In this document: piece after piece, positions 23,942 to 25,866 of the stretch | How the letters are laid out: each line of letters begins with the position of its first letter | Numbering within the stretch: the first letter of the stretch is position 1 | DNA from: Deltaproteobacteria bacterium | Lineage (GTDB): Bacteria > Desulfobacterota > UBA8473 | Direction of reading: 5' to 3' | Assembly: GCA_030643245.1 (NCBI GenBank) | Contig: DAOWME010000014.1 | Location: forward strand, 1 to 25,866 | Length of the DNA: 25,866 nt | Position numbers and translations under genes: made by a program | Notes under the pieces: generated by a model | Seen by the model: the letters and a program-made list of their open reading frames with translations, nothing else | The model's database searches: none | Told to the model about the DNA's origin: nothing

Positions 23942-24127
23942 TAGGGGCGAGGCCGAAATAACCTCCTCAAGTTGGCACTCAGATTTAGGTCATATTTGTT
24001 CGATCTGAATATACAAAACCACAGGGATAGTCTTACCTATTTCGAGGATTTTGTGTTTGAAGATCGGTCAAAGATGGCCTGAAGATGAGATGTACAAATG
24101 GGGAAGTTATTTCGGCCTCGCCCCTTA
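23942..24127. mobile_element. MITE family B, copy 2
   Basis: 186 bp, same length and orientation as 15879-16064 and similar along its whole length with scattered substitutions. Termini are AGGGGCGAGGCCGAAATAAC and GTTATTTCGGCCTCGCCCCT, flanked by TA. It lies beside MITE A copy 2 in the rpsB-tsf gap. The 72 bases from here to the rpsB stop hold nothing I recognise. Confidence 0.87.
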
Positions 24128-24199
24128 ACATTGTACGTCTTGGGTCGCCCGTCTGGCAGGGGGCGGGGAGGATGCATGCTTTTGGACATACTCCGGCTT

Positions 24200-24994
24200 C
24201 TATGCCTCTACCTGATCATGTTCTGTCTGACTCGGGGCTATCTCTTCTTCCCCCGACTCAACCCCAGAGGCTGCCGCCGCTTCTTTAGCTTCAGATTCAA
24301 CTCTATCCTCAAGTAGCTTCAATCCTTCCAGACATGCATCCGCCATCTTTGACGCGAAGAGCCGTATAGCCCGGATAGCATCGTCATTTCCTGGAATAAC
24401 ATAGGCTATATCATCAGGGTCACAGTTTGAATCCACCAATGCAACACTGGGGATATCGAGTTTCTTCGTTTCAGCTACGGCTATCTTTTCCTTCCTGGTA
24501 TCAACAATAAAAACAGCTCCCGGGAGTCTATTCATCTCCTTGATCCCGCCAAGATATCTTTCCAGTTTCTCCCTCTCTTTTTCTAACCGTAGTGTTTCTT
24601 TCTTTTGGAGGCTATCGAAGGTGCCATCGGTCCTCATTGCCTCAATCTTCTTCAGCCTGTCTATACTCTTCTTGATAGTCTGAAAGTTCGTTAACGTGCC
24701 TCCGAGCCATCGGTTCGTGACATAAAACATGTTACATCGTTTGGCTTCTTCCTCAATGGACTCTTGGGCCTGCCTTTTTGTTCCGACAAACAGGATGGAT
24801 TCCCCCCTGGATACTGTCTCAACGACAAACTTGTAAGCTTCTCTGAATAATTGGACCGTCCTTTGTAAGTTGATAATATAGATACCATTTCTAGCCCCAA
24901 AGATGTATTCTTTCATCTTTGGGTTCCATCGTTTTGTCTGATGTCCGAAATGAACCCCGGCCTCCAGCAATTGTTTCATCGTAATATTAAGCAT
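24200..24994 (-). CDS. rpsB: 30S ribosomal protein S2
   Basis: 264 residues. N-terminal MKQLLEAGVHFGHQTKRWNP, the IYIINLQRTVQLF strand-helix, FVGTKRQAQ and VTNRWLGGTLTNF are hallmarks of S2. It has a roughly 30-residue acidic C-terminal tail beyond the conserved core, common in some lineages. ATG 24994 has GAGGAGG 7 bases upstream. It is the first gene of the minus-strand cluster. The usual partner tsf is displaced by about 490 bases containing two MITE-like elements. Confidence 0.96.
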   Translation of the reverse strand: MLNITMKQLLEAGVHFGHQTKRWNPKMKEYIFGARNGIYIINLQRTVQLFREAYKFVVETVSRGESILFVGTKRQAQESIEEEAKRCNMFYVTNRWLGGTLTNFQTIKKSIDRLKKIEAMRTDGTFDSLQKKETLRLEKEREKLERYLGGIKEMNRLPGAVFIVDTRKEKIAVAETKKLDIPSVALVDSNCDPDDIAYVIPGNDDAIRAIRLFASKMADACLEGLKLLEDRVESEAKEAAAASGVESGEEEIAPSQTEHDQVEA

Positions 24995-25115
24995 CCAGTA
25001 ACCTCCTCGGTTGGTTCGATCATCCCTTTTGTCCTCCGATTGTACGATAATGTTTGCAACACAATGTTTGAACGCCCCGTTACGTAATCCTCTTGTAACT
25101 CCCCAAAAAGCCGGG

Positions 25116-25149
25116 ATGTTAGCAGAATAGCTCGAAATTCTTCTAACAT
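25116..25149 (-). promoter_or_regulatory. Hairpin in the rpsB leader region
   Basis: Read on the minus strand, ATGTTAG pairs with CTAACAT, then after one mismatch AGAAT pairs with ATTCT, leaving an 8-base loop: about 12 bp in all. It lies about 120 bases upstream of the rpsB start. No T-tract follows on the rpsB strand. It could be an S2 autoregulatory leader structure or part of a promoter region; I could not assign a clear -35/-10 pair. Confidence 0.4.
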
Positions 25150-25175
25150 TAGCGCGATAATATACTAATCATGCA

Positions 25176-25452
25176 GGCATCCTTCATAAAAGCTATAAAA
25201 TAGTTTACACTTTCTAAAAAAAACGGTCTCGGCACAGATTCAACGGTGGTCAAATTTTAATCCCTGCAGCTGTTTGAGCATTTTAGTGAGCGTTAAGAAA
25301 GAACAGGGGAAAAGCCCCGTTTTTTTGAATGTTTGTAGTTTTAAAGCCTATAGGTTAAATTTAATAGCTGGAGGCTGTTCTTTCTTTATGCTCACTTAGA
25401 TGCGAGTTCTGCACGGGTTAAAATTTGACCACCGTTGAAGCAGCCATAATTT
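25176..25452. mobile_element. Repeat family C, long copy with truncated right end
   Basis: Starts GGCATCCTTCATA like the complete copy at 12615 and carries the TTCAACGGTGGTCAAA / TTTGACCACCGTTGAA arms. It has an extra interior absent from the 12615 copy, itself an inverted repeat (AGTGAGCGTTAAGAAAGAACA against TGTTCTTTCTTTATGCTCACT, shown in parts). The last 112 bases equal window positions 1-112. The expected final 30 or so bases are missing, and the sequence passes directly into a nucleotidyltransferase gene fragment. Confidence 0.8.
25306..25326 (+). terminator. Short terminator-like hairpin inside repeat C
   Basis: GGGG (25306-25309), a 5-base loop, then CCCC (25315-25318), followed by GTTTTTTT. 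The stem is short but the T-run is good on the + strand. It sits at the centre of the long repeat C copy, where the two interior arms meet. Confidence 0.45.
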
Positions 25453-25511
25453 TCTGTAAGTATTTCTTTCTGTTGGATTAAACTATTTTTTATTTCCTCC
25501 AAAGTTTTCAT
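25450..25511 (-). pseudogene. 5' fragment of a nucleotidyltransferase (MNT-type) gene cut by repeat C
   Basis: From ATG 25511 the protein begins MKTLEEIKNSLIQQKEILTE and then NYG, which resembles the first residues of small MNT-type nucleotidyltransferases (typically ending KYGV, followed by a GSxxRG motif). AGGAG lies about 10 bases upstream. After NYG the frame enters repeat C and runs 17 more residues to a stop near 25392. The catalytic GSxxxR region is absent, so the gene is broken. Members usually belong to toxin-antitoxin or HEPN/MNT pairs (family knowledge). Recognition rests on about 23 residues only. Confidence 0.5.
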
Positions 25512-25543
25512 GCTCTTACGACTCCTTTTTAGAAAGATAATAA

Positions 25544-25596
25544 GCGGATCCCTGATCCGCGGAGCATTGGCGCTCAGCGAAGCGGAGCGCCAACGC
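25544..25596. repeat. Two adjacent strong palindromes
   Basis: GCGGATC (25544-25550) pairs with GATCCGC (25554-25560) around a 3-base loop. TTGGCGCTC (25567-25575) pairs with GAGCGCCAA (25585-25593) around AGCGAAGCG, extendable to 12 bp with one mismatch. They lie upstream of the broken nucleotidyltransferase gene. They may be a REP-like element or the terminator of the gene to the right; no T-run is obvious. Confidence 0.5.
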
Positions 25597-25720
25597 AAAG
25601 GTGGAGTTGCGCAGGGATTTTTCCAAAGAGGTAAAAAATACTCACAAACTCAATTAAACCACGGAACTTAAAAAGAACAAAAAAACCTGCGTCAACTCAA
25701 ACCTTTTGTTATCATCCTTC

Positions 25721-25866
25721 CTATTCGCCAACTTGCTTTAATGCAAAGTTAATGATTCGCTCGTTTAACCAAACACCATGGGCTTGCATTTGCTTGATAG
25801 CCTCTCGTAGTATGAATGAGTGTCCTTCTTTTTTTGCCCGGATCATTATTCCAAGTGAACCAGTAA
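25721..25866 (-). CDS. C-terminal part of a DUF3368/PIN-like protein (partial at window edge)
   Basis: The minus-strand frame from the window edge encodes 47 residues before TAG: TGSLGIMIRAKKEGHS, then REAIKQMQAHGVWLNERI and a last helix ending KQVGE. The GxLGxxxRAKxEG start followed by a helix-turn-helix-like tail is typical of the end of DUF3368 PIN-domain proteins, usually the toxin-like partner of a small UPF0175 antitoxin (family knowledge). The rest, including the PIN acidic residues and any partner, lies outside the window. The 124 bases between it and the palindromes hold no gene. Confidence 0.65.
   Translation of the reverse strand, partial: TGSLGIMIRAKKEGHSFILREAIKQMQAHGVWLNERIINFALKQVGE

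Noticed and set aside
1..25866. CRISPR array, tRNA or tRNA-Sec, or selA/B/D genes
   Set aside because: Looked for and not seen. The selenocysteine machinery, if present, is outside this window.

Overview
This window reads as chromosome from a Gram-negative (diderm, LPS-making) anaerobic bacterium that fixes or oxidises carbon through the Wood-Ljungdahl carbonyl branch. The right half carries LPS genes (lpxL, kdsD, waaA, kdsB) and a bacterial rpsB-tsf-pyrH-frr-uppS-cdsA-dxr-rseP block. The left half carries CO dehydrogenase/acetyl-CoA synthase subunits of the archaeal (CdhA/CdhB/CdhC) type. A Desulfobacterota-like lineage or a related candidate phylum would fit, but placement is inference. No tRNA, rRNA or CRISPR array was seen.

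Left region (1-5380, + strand): a dispersed-repeat edge, a small Cys-rich protein gene, then cdhA-cdhB-cdhC closed by a strong Rho-independent terminator. The main discovery is in cdhC. The reading frame crosses two UGA codons separated by one GGG codon, exactly where acetyl-CoA synthase has the Cys-Gly-Cys motif that holds the distal nickel of the A-cluster. Everything before and after aligns in frame with the family, and the spacing to the four upstream cluster cysteines is the canonical 3-9-10-67. This is best read as a selenocysteine-Gly-selenocysteine acetyl-CoA synthase, with a SECIS-like hairpin starting at the first UGA.

Middle region (5446-11669, + strand): an unknown 136-aa gene, a patch of inverted-repeat elements and structured sequence, then a tight operon. 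The operon encodes an unknown 275-aa protein, a Mg-chelatase-I/MoxR-like AAA+ ATPase, a CooC nickel-insertion ATPase, and a fused AAA+/von Willebrand A protein resembling chelatase subunit D. The two AAA+ proteins share a four-cysteine insert, and the second has lost the Walker B glutamate. Together with CooC they look like a metal-insertion machine for the neighbouring CODH/ACS (inference).

Right region (11670-24994, - strand): a long co-directional cluster running rpsB, tsf, pyrH, frr, uppS, cdsA, dxr, rseP, tsaB, dapA, kdsB, waaA, kdsD, lpxL (translation, UMP kinase, isoprenoid and phospholipid synthesis, envelope protease, tRNA modification, lysine/peptidoglycan and Kdo/lipid A synthesis). 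Its gene gaps are occupied by non-coding MITE-like elements of three families: A (TA-flanked), B (long imperfect palindrome) and C (8-bp target duplication). The far right end has a hairpin upstream of rpsB, a long family C repeat, a nucleotidyltransferase fragment cut by that repeat, palindromes, and the 3' end of a DUF3368/PIN-type gene.
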